Shown here: positions 30,599 through 42,602 of the stretch, piece after piece | Position numbering within the stretch: position 1 is the first letter of the stretch | Layout: each line of letters opens with the position of its first letter | Source of the DNA: Pristionchus mayeri | Lineage: Eukaryota > Nematoda > Chromadorea > Rhabditida > Neodiplogasteridae | DNA length: 64,000 bases | Assembly: GCA_036245805.1 (NCBI GenBank) | Contig: BTRK01000003.1 | Coordinates: forward strand, 6,634,001 to 6,698,000 | Direction: 5' to 3' | Position numbers and translations under genes: made by a program | Notes under the pieces: model-generated | What the model was told of the DNA's origin: nothing | What the model saw: the letters and a program-made list of their open reading frames with translations, nothing else | Databases searched by the model: none

Positions 30599-31880
30599 CG
30601 TGCTTAACAGAGGGAATCTGAGAGAACTGAGATACGTCTGTACAGCAAAAATCTAACATATGCTCAAAATTTGGCCCTAAGGGTACTTTTTCACGTAGAT
30701 CACGAAAATCGACCTTAGGAAGCCGTACCTCTGACCCCTCATTCTCTGTGGCGCGCCTCAAAGTCGAAGTCGGTTTTTCTAAATCGTGAACGGCTACTCC
30801 AAACCCTATACATATATAGTAATTCTGAAAGATCTCGACAAGATAAGCATTTTTCATGTTGGAAGTGAAGGGTTACCTCATCTGTGAAAAAAGTTTTGGC
30901 CATTTAAATTTTAAAAATTGAGATTCTGAGAAACTGGTGCTCGATAACAAACCAGCTTTACTTCCATTCGATTCCTCATGCATTTTTACCCCTATCTCCA
31001 GCTTTGTAGCAAAATCGATGAGGTGGAAGATAGTTACGCGTTCAAAAGAATATCGAGAAGTCGAGCTTTTTTGGCCAAAAATTATGATTTTTTAAGCCTA
31101 CAAATTTTGTTTCACGTGTTGGGGAGGAGATATGTGTATATTCGTTTTCTACGGGTCGAAATACGTCAGAAAAACTTTAACTCGGCTTTTTCTGAGATTT
31201 TCGATTTTTGGCCTCAAAAACATGGATTTTTCGATAATTTTGGGACCAAAAAAGGCCAAAAATCGAAAATCTCAGAAAAAGCCGAGTTAAAGTTTTTCTG
31301 ACGTATTTCGACCCGTAGAAAACGAATATACACAAATCTCCTCACCAACACGTGAAATAAAATTTGTAGGGTTAAAAAATCATAATTTTTGGCCAAAAAA
31401 GCTCGACTTCTCGATATTCTTTTGAACGCGTAACTATCTTCCACCCCATCGATTTTGCTACAAAGCTGGACATAGGGGTAAAAATGCATGAGGCATCGAA
31501 TGGAAGTAAAACTGGTTTGTTATCGAGCACCAGTTTCTCAGAATCTCAATTTTTAAAATTTAAATGGCCAAAACTTTTTTCACAGATGAGGTAACCCTTC
31601 ACTTCCAACATGAAAAATGCTTATCTTGTCGAGATCTTTCAGAATTACTATATATGTATAGGGTTTGGAGTAGCCGTTCACGATTTAGAAAAACCGACCT
31701 CGACGTTGAGGCGCGCCACAGAGAAAGAGGGGTCAGAGATACGGCTTCCTAAGGTCGATATTCGTGATCTACGTGAAACAGTACCCCTAGGGCCAAATTT
31801 TGAGCATATGTTAGATTTTTGCTGTACGGACACTACAGGGAGAATCTAAATTCTATCAGATTTCCTCTGTTAAGCATGCT
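30599..31880. mobile_element. 1.28-kb fold-back element
   Basis: The ends cgtgcttaacagagg and cctctgttaagcatg are inverted. The arms share acatatgctcaaaatttggc, gagtagccgttcacgattta and catttttacccctat. The innermost bases (around 31235) form an almost perfect hairpin of ccaaaaatcgaaaatctcag. Arm divergence is a few percent by eye, so it is relatively young. Confidence 0.93.
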
Positions 31881-32334
31881 CACGCTCGCTTGCGCAACCT
31901 ATCCATTACGCGTTCGTGAATGATATTAGCGCTTACGTTCATTTAAAATCTTGATCGTTTGCGAATCAATAAATAGCTAATCAATAAATAATCAATTAAT
32001 CGATAAATAAATATAATCAATAGCGATGCACTGTTGTAGTCTGTTCCAGCATTGGTGTACACACAATAATCTATTGTTCGATCAGTGATTACGTTCTGCG
32101 ATTTGCCTCTTTTGAGGAGCCTCGAGGGGAATTCGGACTGCACTATTATCTGAAATAGTACTGCATATTCCAGTAGCTGATTGGATATCGTTGATGCAGC
32201 TCATTCGTTGTGACAAAATAAAACATAATTAACATGCTTGATTATCGTCATATAACACACTATCTGACAGAATCGAAATAGACTTGGCACAGGCCGAAAA
32301 TTCGAATTCCTTCTAACTTCGCCAATAGTAAGTA
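31881..32334. other. Intergenic, no supported gene
   Basis: AT-rich sequence with an aaataaataatcaat cluster near 31965-32010. Nothing else is recognised. Confidence 0.4.
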
Positions 32335-32775
32335 CTCCCAAGGAACTAGGTCTGACCCAAGGAACTTGGTTACGGTAGTCAGTTGGGTACTGTACAACCG
32401 ACCGACCATTCACGACAACAGATCGATTGTACACGTTAACAGGACATCATAAAAATAAAGTTAGTTCGCGATAGTCGGGGTTACGGTAGAGGGATACGTT
32501 ATCTGGCGGTACTGTAGTATCCATTGGTTACGGTACTTTGATTTTTTTTTAAAATTTGGGTACGATATTTTCAATTTTTTGAAAAAAATCAGTTTGCGCT
32601 AATAGAGGTTACGGTAGCTATATACGGTATCGGGAAGTAATGTACTATCTATTGGTACAGTACTTAATCTTGACCTACCCATGACCTATCATCGTTTTTT
32701 CGACCATGTCCCCCCTATACGTCTATGCACGCTGCCTGACAAGCCGCCGCCAGTGGAGGGCAACTATGACCATAG
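32335..32775. mobile_element. Half-copy of the 25.4-kb fold-back element
   Basis: Blocks aaggaactaggtctgaccca, ggttacggtagctatatacg, taggtcaagattaagtact (reversed orientation relative to the left arm) and gtatacgtctatgcacg repeat the right arm of 25905-26394 in order. No left arm is present. Confidence 0.85.
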
Positions 32776-33066
32776 TTAATCGAGAAAAGCTGCATCGAGG
32801 TTCTTGCGTATTCATTAGATAGTTGAGTGTGTTCGGGTACCGATCTGCTGCCTGTGCCGACGTTGGCTTCTACAGAAAAACATATTACTAATCCTGTTCT
32901 AATTCTCCTTACACGATAGCCATGAACTATCGTGATAATGAAATAGAGTTTGATTTCTATTGAATTTTTTCGTGAGCAGTAGTGGAAATGCTGAGCTACG
33001 GCTGCATGGAGGAGTGAGTCCAGGCGCATCGAGGTTGTTGGTGTTACCTATAATTACTTGCTCTGC

Positions 33067-33722
33067 TTAAAGGAGTGCTCCGGGGAATGAATCCTAGGGA
33101 GTCCCACCACGAAAATTCTGCGCTCTCAATGGGTAAATGTAGCTATTTTACTCCTAGCATGAGCCCACGGCCCCCAGAAGATCGACATAGACCTTTTGAA
33201 ATTATGTCACCCCATCAGGGGGAATCAGGCAAAACGCGCGCTTGTTCAAATATTATACAGTCAGAATCGCCCGATTCGTCAAGTATGTGCCTGAATCACG
33301 TCAAATTTGCCTGAGTCATCACGTTACCGCATTTTTTTAGTTCAAACATTAATTTTAGTCCGCGATGGCAGTTTTACATAATTTTTAAACTTAATAAAAT
33401 TGAAGATTTATTAATTTATTTGGTCAACTTTTAACGTAACCGCTAATGCCAGGCAGCGCTTGGTCAAACTTTTCATTGATTATTGCTGAACTGATACAAT
33501 CATTTCGATGTTTAGTTGAGCATATTTTTACAGCGCGACACAGTTTCATAAGGTCTATGTCGATCTTCCGGGGGCCGTGTGAGCCGATACGTAAGTTGAA
33601 TATGTGAAACATAAACGAACCAGTCGCTACCCTGCGCTTTCAATGAACTTTGCGCGCATGTAAATGGGCTCAGAGGCGTCTGTAGAACTTCGTATAAAGT
33701 GATTTCTGATCAGGTGAGTGCC
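33067..33722. mobile_element. MITE family B, reversed copy, split by another transposon
   Basis: The left end ttaaaggagtgctccgggga and the blocks cgctctcaatggg, gaacataaacgaaccag-type and tgatcaggtgagtgccct are the reverse complement of the MITE at 35284-35579. The copy is interrupted at 33166-33579 by an unrelated inverted-repeat element, and its far end is lost. Confidence 0.8.
33166..33579. mobile_element. 414-bp inverted-repeat element nested in MITE B
   Basis: The ends cacggcccccagaagatcga and tcgatcttccgggggccgtg form terminal inverted repeats of about 36 bases with few mismatches. The flanking bases tgagcc occur on both sides (33160-33165 and 33580-33585), a likely 6-base target duplication. 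It encodes no transposase. Confidence 0.88.
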
Positions 33723-35283
33723 CTCTACGATATCCACGCAGCATCGACTGCAAATGCGCATTAAAAAAGTTATTACCGTGACCCAAAACACAGTAACCGG
33801 AATACGGTAGCCGCACCGAATTGTGCAGATTGAGACGAAACTTGCCCATTTTAAGCGTTGTCGTATCCTGGTTAATGTAGCTTGAGCTTGAGATAGAGAC
33901 CTGCAATGCTAGAGAGTAAAGAATCTAGAACGTCATAATGTAGTCATACACGATATTTTGCAAAAAAATATTTTTATTATTATTTCAACGACATCCGGAA
34001 TAAACAAATGCCGCATACAGTGTGACGAGGATCAAGAATGTGCCCTCACCATAGCCTTTTTTTCTGTCAGTATAACTAATTCCTCTTAAAATCTAATCAC
34101 AACAAGCTAACCATCGGAAAGAATCTTCATGTATTTGTACTTGAGCATAATGATGATTTTCAATGTTGTTTGGAAAACTGGCGTGAATTAACACCGCGCA
34201 TCGTAATTGAAGTTTGAGCACACTATGAAACAAGAACCAAACAGCTGATGGAAACGAGTTAGTTCGCGAGAAGCAACAATGACGAACGAATGAGAAAGAC
34301 TCGCCACATTTTCTCTAATCTCCGCGTGTTCTTTGCATAGCGACAAGAAACACAAAAAATATCATGATTCTGAACGCCGAGCGAAGAAGAGTCAATCAAT
34401 GCTAGGGTTGCCTTCATGGAATTTGAAACTCGAATAGCTATTGGAATTCCAATTATCCGTTCAAAATGATCGGAATAAAATCGTCCCTTCTTGGAATTCC
34501 AATAACTATGGATTTCCGGAATCAATTCCATCAAGAGAACTCTAATCAAAGCCGATCACTCCTGTTAGTCTTTGATACCTGGCTGAAGCACTATTGAGAA
34601 GCAATACGAAAATATTTCATTTAGTATGCAAGACCAGGAATGTCAATAAAATAATGCAGCGGACTTTCTCAGACTATGAAAGACCAGTGAGATGGAGTTC
34701 TAGAACCTGATCACGTTCTGCCAGAGGAGAACTTCAAATGTTGTCCACAAAATTCCGAAGTATGTAGAGTCCTGCCCTCAACCTCCTGCTCACCCTCAGA
34801 TGCAGGGCGTTCCTCACGTATGGCGTCATTGACTCCCCGCGTTGCTACTCGACCCTCTAGTGCAAAAACATGAAATATAGGAAAGTAGAAATTTCAGAAT
34901 TACGGTTTTCGCAGGTTGTTTCTTCGCCATTGTATGAAAATGAGTTCTAAACATTGTAAAATCACAAAATAGTGGGAAATTGAGGTTGTAAACATGCATA
35001 TTTCTCGATATCAATGTCATGGTTTTGGTACTTTTTGATATTTCCAGCTATATAACTCAAAAAACCACGGGTTTGGACCTTAGCTCTAAGTTACACGAAA
35101 GTAAATAGGTATCGTAGAACTCGAATCTGAGCTCAAAAGGTGGTTAAGAGGGGCTCCCCGAGCCGGTACGATTTATTTTTCTCTTCGAATTTCAGTTTTT
35201 CAATGTTTTCATAGCGAAGATTGGGAGGTTACGCTTAGTTAGTTGCCAACAGAAAATTTGTTTAAGATAATATTCCGAGCATT
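33723..35283. other. Intergenic with an RNase exon relic
   Basis: A small cluster of ttggaattccaa-type inverted motifs lies at 34425-34505. Apart from the exon-10-like relic near 34794-34860 no gene is supported. Confidence 0.4.
34794..34860 (-). pseudogene. Exon-10-like fragment of the NYN RNase family
   Basis: On the minus strand this reads as a diverged copy of exon 10 (AEQQRREFMTPNVRNALQL), with SMTPYVRNALHL preserved. There is a stop (TAG) near the start and a recognisable gtgag donor. It is the only dispersed copy of exon 10 besides the tandem pseudogene. Confidence 0.8.
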
Positions 35284-35579
35284 TTAAAGGGGTGCTCCGG
35301 GGAATGTTCAGTCACCCATAGTGACAGTGTGTATGTTGAAGAGGACGCTCACCCGATCAGAAAGCACTTTGTCCGAAGTTCCTCCGACGCCTCTGAGGCT
35401 ATTTACATATGCGCAAAGTTCATTGAAAGCGCAGGGTCGCGCCTGGTTGGTTTATGTTTCACTCGCTCTACTTACTTATGGCATCTTTCTCGGACTAAAT
35501 TCGCTACAGTATCTCATTGAGAGCGCAGAACTTTCGTTGTAGGACTACCTAGCATTCATTCCACGGAGCACTCCTTTAA
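35284..35579. mobile_element. MITE family B, complete copy
   Basis: Terminal inverted repeats are ttaaaggggtgctccgggga at the left and tccacggagcactcctttaa at the right. The interior (atttacatatgcgcaaagtt, tttatgtttcactcgctcta) is homologous to MITE family A, although the termini of A are different (ttaaagaaggagtaaca). Confidence 0.9.
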
Positions 35580-36314
35580 GCTCTTTGCCAGCTCTCTAGC
35601 TCACCTGTGAGCTAAACTATGACAGAGCCGGAAGCAGAACCGGAAATTCCCTAAAAGCCGGTTCTGAGAAAAAACGGCCAACGCCAAAAATTTTCCCGTC
35701 CCCAATATACTCTGAAATAAATTTGGCTAGGATGCTGCTGAAAGTTGGGGCTTCTGGTTCCTCATGGTCCTACAATCTCTCAGAAAACGCGTGATAAAAA
35801 AAAATCAAATCTCATACATTTAAATCAATAATAATACAGTTAAGATGTCATCACAAGAATGACTTTCGTTCTGCGCGCTCTCCATGATCAAAAAAGTTTG
35901 AGCACGCAGAAATAAGTGAAATATTGTCAAGCTATCCCTTGAAACTACATGGTTGTTACTCGCTGCACAGTTCAATTAGATTTCGAGCAGAACCAATTCC
36001 TCCGATGTTAGCAAATTGAATAGTCTTGAATAACAAAAGCCATAGCACCGACGATGCCATATCACAATAAACTGACTAGAGAGTAGGGACCACCATCGTG
36101 AGAACCATAAAAATCAAGAGTTGGACCAGTTTTTTTTTAATTTTCACGATCGGTTTTTAGGAAAGAACAGTTCATTTGAGCGCACTCATGATCGAGTGAG
36201 CCGCCTGCAAATGTACTTATTCATTTTATTACTTAAATGTGTATTTTGCTTAATGTGTGCTCTATCTATCTTAATGTTAGCTCACCATAACCCTAGTTTT
36301 CGCGAAATGACTTA
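35580..36314. other. Intergenic, no supported gene
   Basis: No gene, repeat or structural element is supported in this stretch. Confidence 0.4.
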
Positions 36315-37130
36315 TTTTGTTTAAAGCAAAAGTACCATAACCAATCGATAGTACTGTACCCCTGTTAGCACATATGGTTACCATAACCCCGATTATCGTG
36401 AACTGACTTTTTTCCAAAAACTTCCAAAAAAAATTCAATTTAGTTCATTCATTTTCTAAACCGTAACCGGTATACAGTACCCCTGATACCGTATTCCATG
36501 TCACTGCGGTCCATCACAAACTCACTTTTTTCCTGGAATGCGCTGTAAAAATTGGTTCTTTGCTCGAATACGAAAAACTTTGCGAGCACTATTTATTTTA
36601 GAATTTTACAATTGAAAATCGTTGCCCACCGACACGAAGCAATCATCTATACTCACTTCAAAAAAAAATTTGACGGCGCTCAGAAATAGCAGACGGTCTT
36701 CAGAAAATCTCTGACGACCTTCAGGAAATTGAAAGACGTTTAAATTTTCGGAAGACGGTTAGATAATTTGCTGAAAAACTTTATAATTTGCTGAAAAAAA
36801 CATGCATTATCTGAGAGTTTTGGAAAAAAGCCAGTTCGCGGAAATCGGGGGTACGGTAGCCATATGTGCTAACAAGGGTACTGTATTGGGTTGGCTTAAC
36901 GATATAACGCGCGTAACGTTACGTTAACGTTACGTTATCGTTACGCGCGCGAGCCACCCCCCTCCCCTCGTAGCGAATCGCTACGAGGGGAGGAGGAGAA
37001 GCGATATCGCTGCCCCCCCCCAGTCGCACTCTACCCGTTAATTCCGCCGTTTGCTTAACGATATAACGCGGTCTTGACCTACCCATGACCTACAATCGAA
37101 TTTGACCATGACACCCTTGATACGTGCGGC
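36315..37130. mobile_element. Decayed relative of the 25.4-kb fold-back element
   Basis: Blocks gtaccataaccaatcgatag, tagcacatatggttaccata and, at the right, gtcttgacctacccatgacc recur from that family. The centre has been replaced by other sequence, including the GC-rich hairpins at 36900-37020. Confidence 0.6.
36895..37020. repeat. GC-rich compound hairpin
   Basis: The stretch starts with a run of cgtaacgttacgttaacgtt palindromic units (36910-36955). It is followed by a perfect 15-base stem (cctcccctcgtagcg with a 3-base loop, around 36961-36993) and a 9-base C run (37012-37020). It differs strongly in base composition from its surroundings. Confidence 0.9.
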
Positions 37131-38389
37131 TCGTTGCACAGCTATGATGCGCATCGAGCGTTCAGTGTGGAGACGATCTGGGAGTACTTCAATGAAATGA
37201 TCGATTCCAAAATATTTGAACCTGCCTAGTAAAATAATTATCATGAATTTCTAGCCTAGCAAAGAGTGTTTTTCTTTACCATTAACCATATCAGTCTACT
37301 CAATAGATATATGTTTATCGCATATCATATATTAGTATATATATCCCTATATAGATACATATATATGCCCATACATAATGTATCTAGATTATTTATTGTG
37401 TCAAATTACAGCATGACGAAATTATTATCAGCGATATCAATTCTAACAAATATCAATTGTATTGTCTTCTTAATATTTCCTTATGTGAAATATTGTATTC
37501 TTGTTTATGTTATCGGTTTTCCGAAAGAAAAAAATGAATTAACATTTAAATAGCATCCTTATTATCGTTGATAATGTGATCAGTATTGTTTGCGTTCTAT
37601 TCATTCTTATTTCCTCCTCTGCATAATGCATCTGTGTATCGAATTTTCCCTTTGTTTTCTATTGTTCTTTTACTATAAGATTTTAGTATTGAATAAACAT
37701 TGTTTCCAATTAACAAAATATTAATACAATTAAATCACGCAAAAGGAGAAAGGAAATATTGTAATTCCACGCCTCTATGAAGAAGAAGAAAAACCTTTAA
37801 GATTACTGTATTTTCGACCGTAGCCGTTGAATAGAACATTAGAGCCGTCATTGTGTAATAACCAGAACCGGGAAAGATAATGCTTCTCTCTCTCGTTGTG
37901 TAGCTCTCGTTTTGGAATGCTAGTGAAGTTTTATTTAATTTATATTTCATTATTTAGTTTTATTTTTTAAATTTTTTTCTTCAGAATTGATACCTACATC
38001 CATAAGCATCCGTTTTCACTGCCCTACGTTATTGGAAACTCAAAACGGCTAATTCGATGGTGGTCCCTAGCTAGAGAGATTAAATTTAAAATTATTAAAA
38101 TAAATAACCGCATACAAATCTGTGAATCCCTTGCGGCGGCGCCTCTTTCTCGATTCACAGCGATTGCCAAAGCTCGCAACCCATGACCATTTGGAAATAT
38201 TGTGTTATATTGTCAAATCATCAACTGAAACAAAAAAACTCAAACAATCTCAACCAGTTGCAAGCTACTTGAGTATTCACTCTCCAATTAGCGTGATACA
38301 ATTGCACAAGATGTCGAATCGCCTGAAGATCAGAACTCTTCAATCTTTTGTCACAAATGCATTGAGCGCCGCTCGGGCGAGATCAGAGA
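37131..38389. other. AT-rich intergenic
   Basis: The 95-codon frame at 37266-37553 is Ile/Tyr-rich and reflects AT-rich sequence. No gene is supported. Confidence 0.4.
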
Positions 38390-40735
38390 AAAGTAGACTA
38401 CGTTTGTTGAAATTCCGTATGCTTTATTGGAATTATCGAAGCTGCCTCATTTTAACATCACTACAACAGTTGCAGAAACCCAAGCCCACACAGTCGCTTC
38501 AATTTCAGAATTTTTAAATTTTGAAGGATCTGGCACTTTTTTCACCAACGGTTAGCCCCAACCTCCCCACTCCTAAATACCAAGTGGTAACTCACGTCCC
38601 TGTGCAGCACCAAACCTGCAAAAGCAATTCAATCAATAAAGCAATCAATCAAATCAAGTGATTGTGTAGAATGAGCATATCTAAACTCTCGCAGATCGCC
38701 ACAACGACTAATTTCGAATTTGCAGAAAATAGCGGAGTGGACTTGAACTAAAACCTCCCTTGATGAAGTATCAGGTGTGATTGTCGAAGAGGGCGCTCGC
38801 AGTAGACATCGCCAGCTTGAAGGCATGTAGGGAGTCCCGGATGAAGAATTTACTGATTCAACATAATATGTCGAGCCTAAACAAAGATACCGAAACCACT
38901 AACTCGCTGGTTCACCTTGCAAATTTTCCAAGCTTATCCATTCCTTTCCAGGGTCGTACATTACTTTTTTAAAAATGAACAATACTTTCAGGAATACAGT
39001 ACACTTACGTTACCCATAATTACAGTACTCCCACCGTACCCAAAACCACAGTACCTGTGCCGATTCTTTTGGAGGTGTCAACGATGAAGAACAGCTCGTT
39101 TCTCGCTTCTGCCAGTGTCAGTCACCTGACTCATGGGACGAGCTACTGAAAAATATTTAATATGCTTACAATTACGGTACAAATTCTAAACAGTGGACAA
39201 ATATGTATTTTGTGCATATCAGCTGAGACGCCTACGATCAGTGACTGAGAAATTACCTACTATTGGCTACCACGAGCAACCTGAAACTCCTGGGGACATT
39301 ACACTGGAATAAGCTAAAGATAAGCAACCTGTCGATTCTACAAAACAGTTTTCATTATTTCATCCAGAGTGAGCCTCGAATCATAATCATTTGAAGAAAA
39401 ACGTGAAATAGAATCTTGAAAATTCACATTTCAGTAAATGATGGAAAGTGAACATTGTTTTATTTATCGTGCCCGGATATTTGACGATAGAGCACGCAAA
39501 CAAGAGTAAGTCGGAAATTATGTGTGAGCGCGCAGAAGTGAGAACTGCAAACTCTCGCAGTGCACCAAAACGACTAATTGCGAAATTTATATGCCAAAAC
39601 GAGTCGTTGGCAGTCACTGACCGAGGTGCCTCGCATGTCTCCTGAGAAAGTCGTGACCTAGTGATCAGCCTGAAGCAATACAAAATCATCAGCTGGAATT
39701 TGGATGCAAAATTAGTATAATTATTTTAAATATGCTTAGTAGGTCTACGTTGTCATCACAGTTACTTGGAGAAGGTGTGTTCGATACTCTGAAAATATCA
39801 TCACCTATTCTATGAATTTTAAACCATTCACATCCGCGTTTCTGAGATGATACATCTGTCGCGCTAAATTTCATTTTGAATTGTTAATCCAGGGATTGTA
39901 TTTCAACAAAACCGTTCATGTGACTTTGAAGGGTTTTAAGAGCCGCCTTCTTGTGTCTCGACGGTGCTAGCGGCGTCCAGTCGTGTCATTCGCTGAGCAG
40001 TATGCACGACCTGTTATGGACGTTATTACTATTCAATTTATACCTTAGATTTACGCTCACGAGTTTTACTCTACGAAAGCAATTGTACGTTTCATTTCGA
40101 TCACACCCGACCGATGTGCATTTTTGAAAAGTAATGTACGACCCTGGAAAGGAATGGATAAGCTTCGAAAATTTGGTGAACCAGCGAGTTGAACCAAGGT
40201 GAACCAGCGAGTTTGTGGTTTCGGTATCTTTGTTTAGGCTCGACATATTATGTTGAATCAGTAAATTCTTCATCCGGGACTCCCTACATGCCTTCAAGCT
40301 GGCGATGTCTACTGCGGGCGCACTCTTCGACAATCACACCTGATACTTCATCAAGGGAGGTTTTAGTTCAAGTCCACTCCGCTATTTTCTGCAAATTCGA
40401 AATTAGTCGTTGTGGCGATCTGCGAGAGTTTAGATATGCTCATTCTACACAATCACTTGATTTGATTGATTGCTTTATTGATTGAATTGCTTTTGCAGGT
40501 TTGGTGCTGCACAGGGACGTGAGTTACCACTTGGTATTTAGGAGTGGGGAGGTTGGGGAGAACCGTTGGTGAAAAAAAGTGCCCGATCCTTCAAAATTTT
40601 AAATTTCAGAAATTGAAGCGACTGTATGGGCTTGGGTTTCTGCAACTGTCCTAATGATGTTGAAATGGGGCAGCTCCAATAATTATAACGCATGGAATGA
40701 TATTTCAACAAATCGCGCCTACTTTTCACTTATCT
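38390..40735. mobile_element. 2.3-kb inverted repeat with a 1.1-kb spacer
   Basis: The arms (about 38390-38975 and 40115-40735) are inverted copies sharing ttcaaaattttaaatttcag, gttggtgctgcacagggacg-type sequence and acataatatgtcgagcctaa. The spacer carries another diverged copy of the arm segment aaactctcgcag..cgactaat at 39548-39580. The minus frames across the arms mirror each other. No transposase is present. Confidence 0.9.
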
Positions 40736-40744
40736 TTCCCGAAT

Positions 40745-42602
40745 GACAATCAATGTATAAGGATAGAAAGCGGGGAGATTCCATAAGGATAGAAAGCGGG
40801 GAGATCTTTTCGAAATCAAATTACAAAGTCGAAACTTGATGTGCATCTGAAACATATCGCAATTTCACAAACGATGTTGGGAACCCGAGCTTAATAGCTT
40901 GTGTTTCAGACTGACTATGAAGCGCAAATATTTCAATTGTGATCGAATTTGAGAATTGCGATAGGTTTCAGAACCGTTTCAAATATCGAAGCTTATTTTC
41001 CCTGATTTTCCCGTCGAGAGAAAATCTGGCATCTTTCCAGGTCAAATTTAATTACATTTCGCTTTCTCACTTTTGCCTGGCGAAAGGAATATTGTGCAAT
41101 GTGTACACATTAAATAATGCATACTCAAGTAGAACTGGCTAAGATTAGATAATTGGTGATTTAAAAGTGTTAAAAAATTTTATTAGAAAAGGAGATGCCG
41201 TAGTATTGGAGAAGCTGGTGCTGCTCGAAATATGAATTAAACGTGCGGCGATAAATGAGCAGGTGCTCGAGCACTTAATGTCCACGTCATACCTTAGTCA
41301 TGCTGTTTTTTTCTCGAGAGAGCGGCGTGAAATGAAGAATATCGAGATAATTTAATCAAGCAGCAAATGTTTTTGTGATGAATTGAGAATCGGGCTAGCA
41401 CTGCACAACCCATGCGCGTGTTCGATGTTTCACAGGTCATGCAATTTTGGAGGAACAGCGCACGTATGATCATACTAGGGATTGCATTATGCAACAAAAT
41501 GCTAATGCCTGCTTGCAATTACGAAGCTGTCTTATTTTGATATTTTTGCCAATGTGAGAGCATGGGAGACGAGAAGAGCGGAATCTAAACTATTATTTTG
41601 AAAATTCTTTGTTTTCGAAACACTTTATATATTTTTTCGGAGTTTCGAACTAAATGTATGGACATCATGGTTATTATCTGTGCTCACTACTGAACCAATT
41701 TAATGGTCTAACTCAAAAGGACCCATCCGTGAGGTGGAATTTTCATCATCCCACTCCACACGGCTTGCGACGTCCCGAAAAAAGCTACACTTCCTGGGAT
41801 GACCTGTTATTGCTGATACCTTCTGCAATGCATAGTTTGTTCCTTGGTCATTGCCCATGACAAACATCACTTGCTCGCTGCCCTATCTAACTTCTAAGAT
41901 GGACAGCATATCAAGGATGACGAGTCGTTCAAATGTAATTGATCAGCTTATTCGAATCGTAGCTCCCATCATATTGCGAGTGAGGTACCCGTAACAATAC
42001 CAATTTATAGCAGGGACTTATTCATAGCATTCCTTTTGTTATCTAGAAGATGCATCCATTTGAACTGTACTAGTGAGCAAAAGTTCAAATATCAAAAATA
42101 CGACAAAACTTTCTACTCAACCTGATAACAAAGTGCGAAAAATGAGTTGGTGATTGGCGAATACGTGTTGCACGTTGTGTATAAAGGTGGCCCAGAACTG
42201 GAGATTCAATGATGATTGGGTGCTTCATTAAAAATACGAAAAATAAATATAAATTGCTATCGGCAACTTATTTTTTTCCCATATGAGTCATATTTTTCCC
42301 TCGGTTAGATTTTATATTTACCACCGGTAGGGTGGGAGATGGACAATAGGTGAAAGTAGGAACAGTAAAGTAGGCGATACCATGATTCATACTACGAACT
42401 GTAGCAGGCATCATGAAAAATTGGAAAGGTGTAATCAATTCACGTCGATTTTTGCGGGAGGTTGGTTGCGGTATGAGTGGTGGTGAACTGGTTGCTGCAA
42501 TTGATCGCCCAAAAGATCACTTAAAAAAACTAATATTTCAGAAGACCTTTTTTTATTCCATCATTGATAATTCCCAGAGTTTCCGTTAAGCGACAAAAAC
42601 AT
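40745..42602. other. Intergenic, no supported gene
   Basis: A 28-base direct duplication (ataaggatagaaagcgggga) at 40757-40805 is the only structure seen. Confidence 0.4.

Noticed and set aside
30978..31489. Two matching frames of 107 and 91 codons on opposite strands
   Set aside because: Again arms of a fold-back element, with translation identity coming from the inverted repeat.
37266..37553. 95-codon hydrophobic frame resembling a membrane protein
   Set aside because: Ile/Tyr richness follows from AT-rich sequence; no start context, homology or splice partner.
38781..40485. Frames of 98 and 115 codons that resemble each other
   Set aside because: Both are in the arms of the 38.4-40.7 kb inverted repeat, not gene copies.
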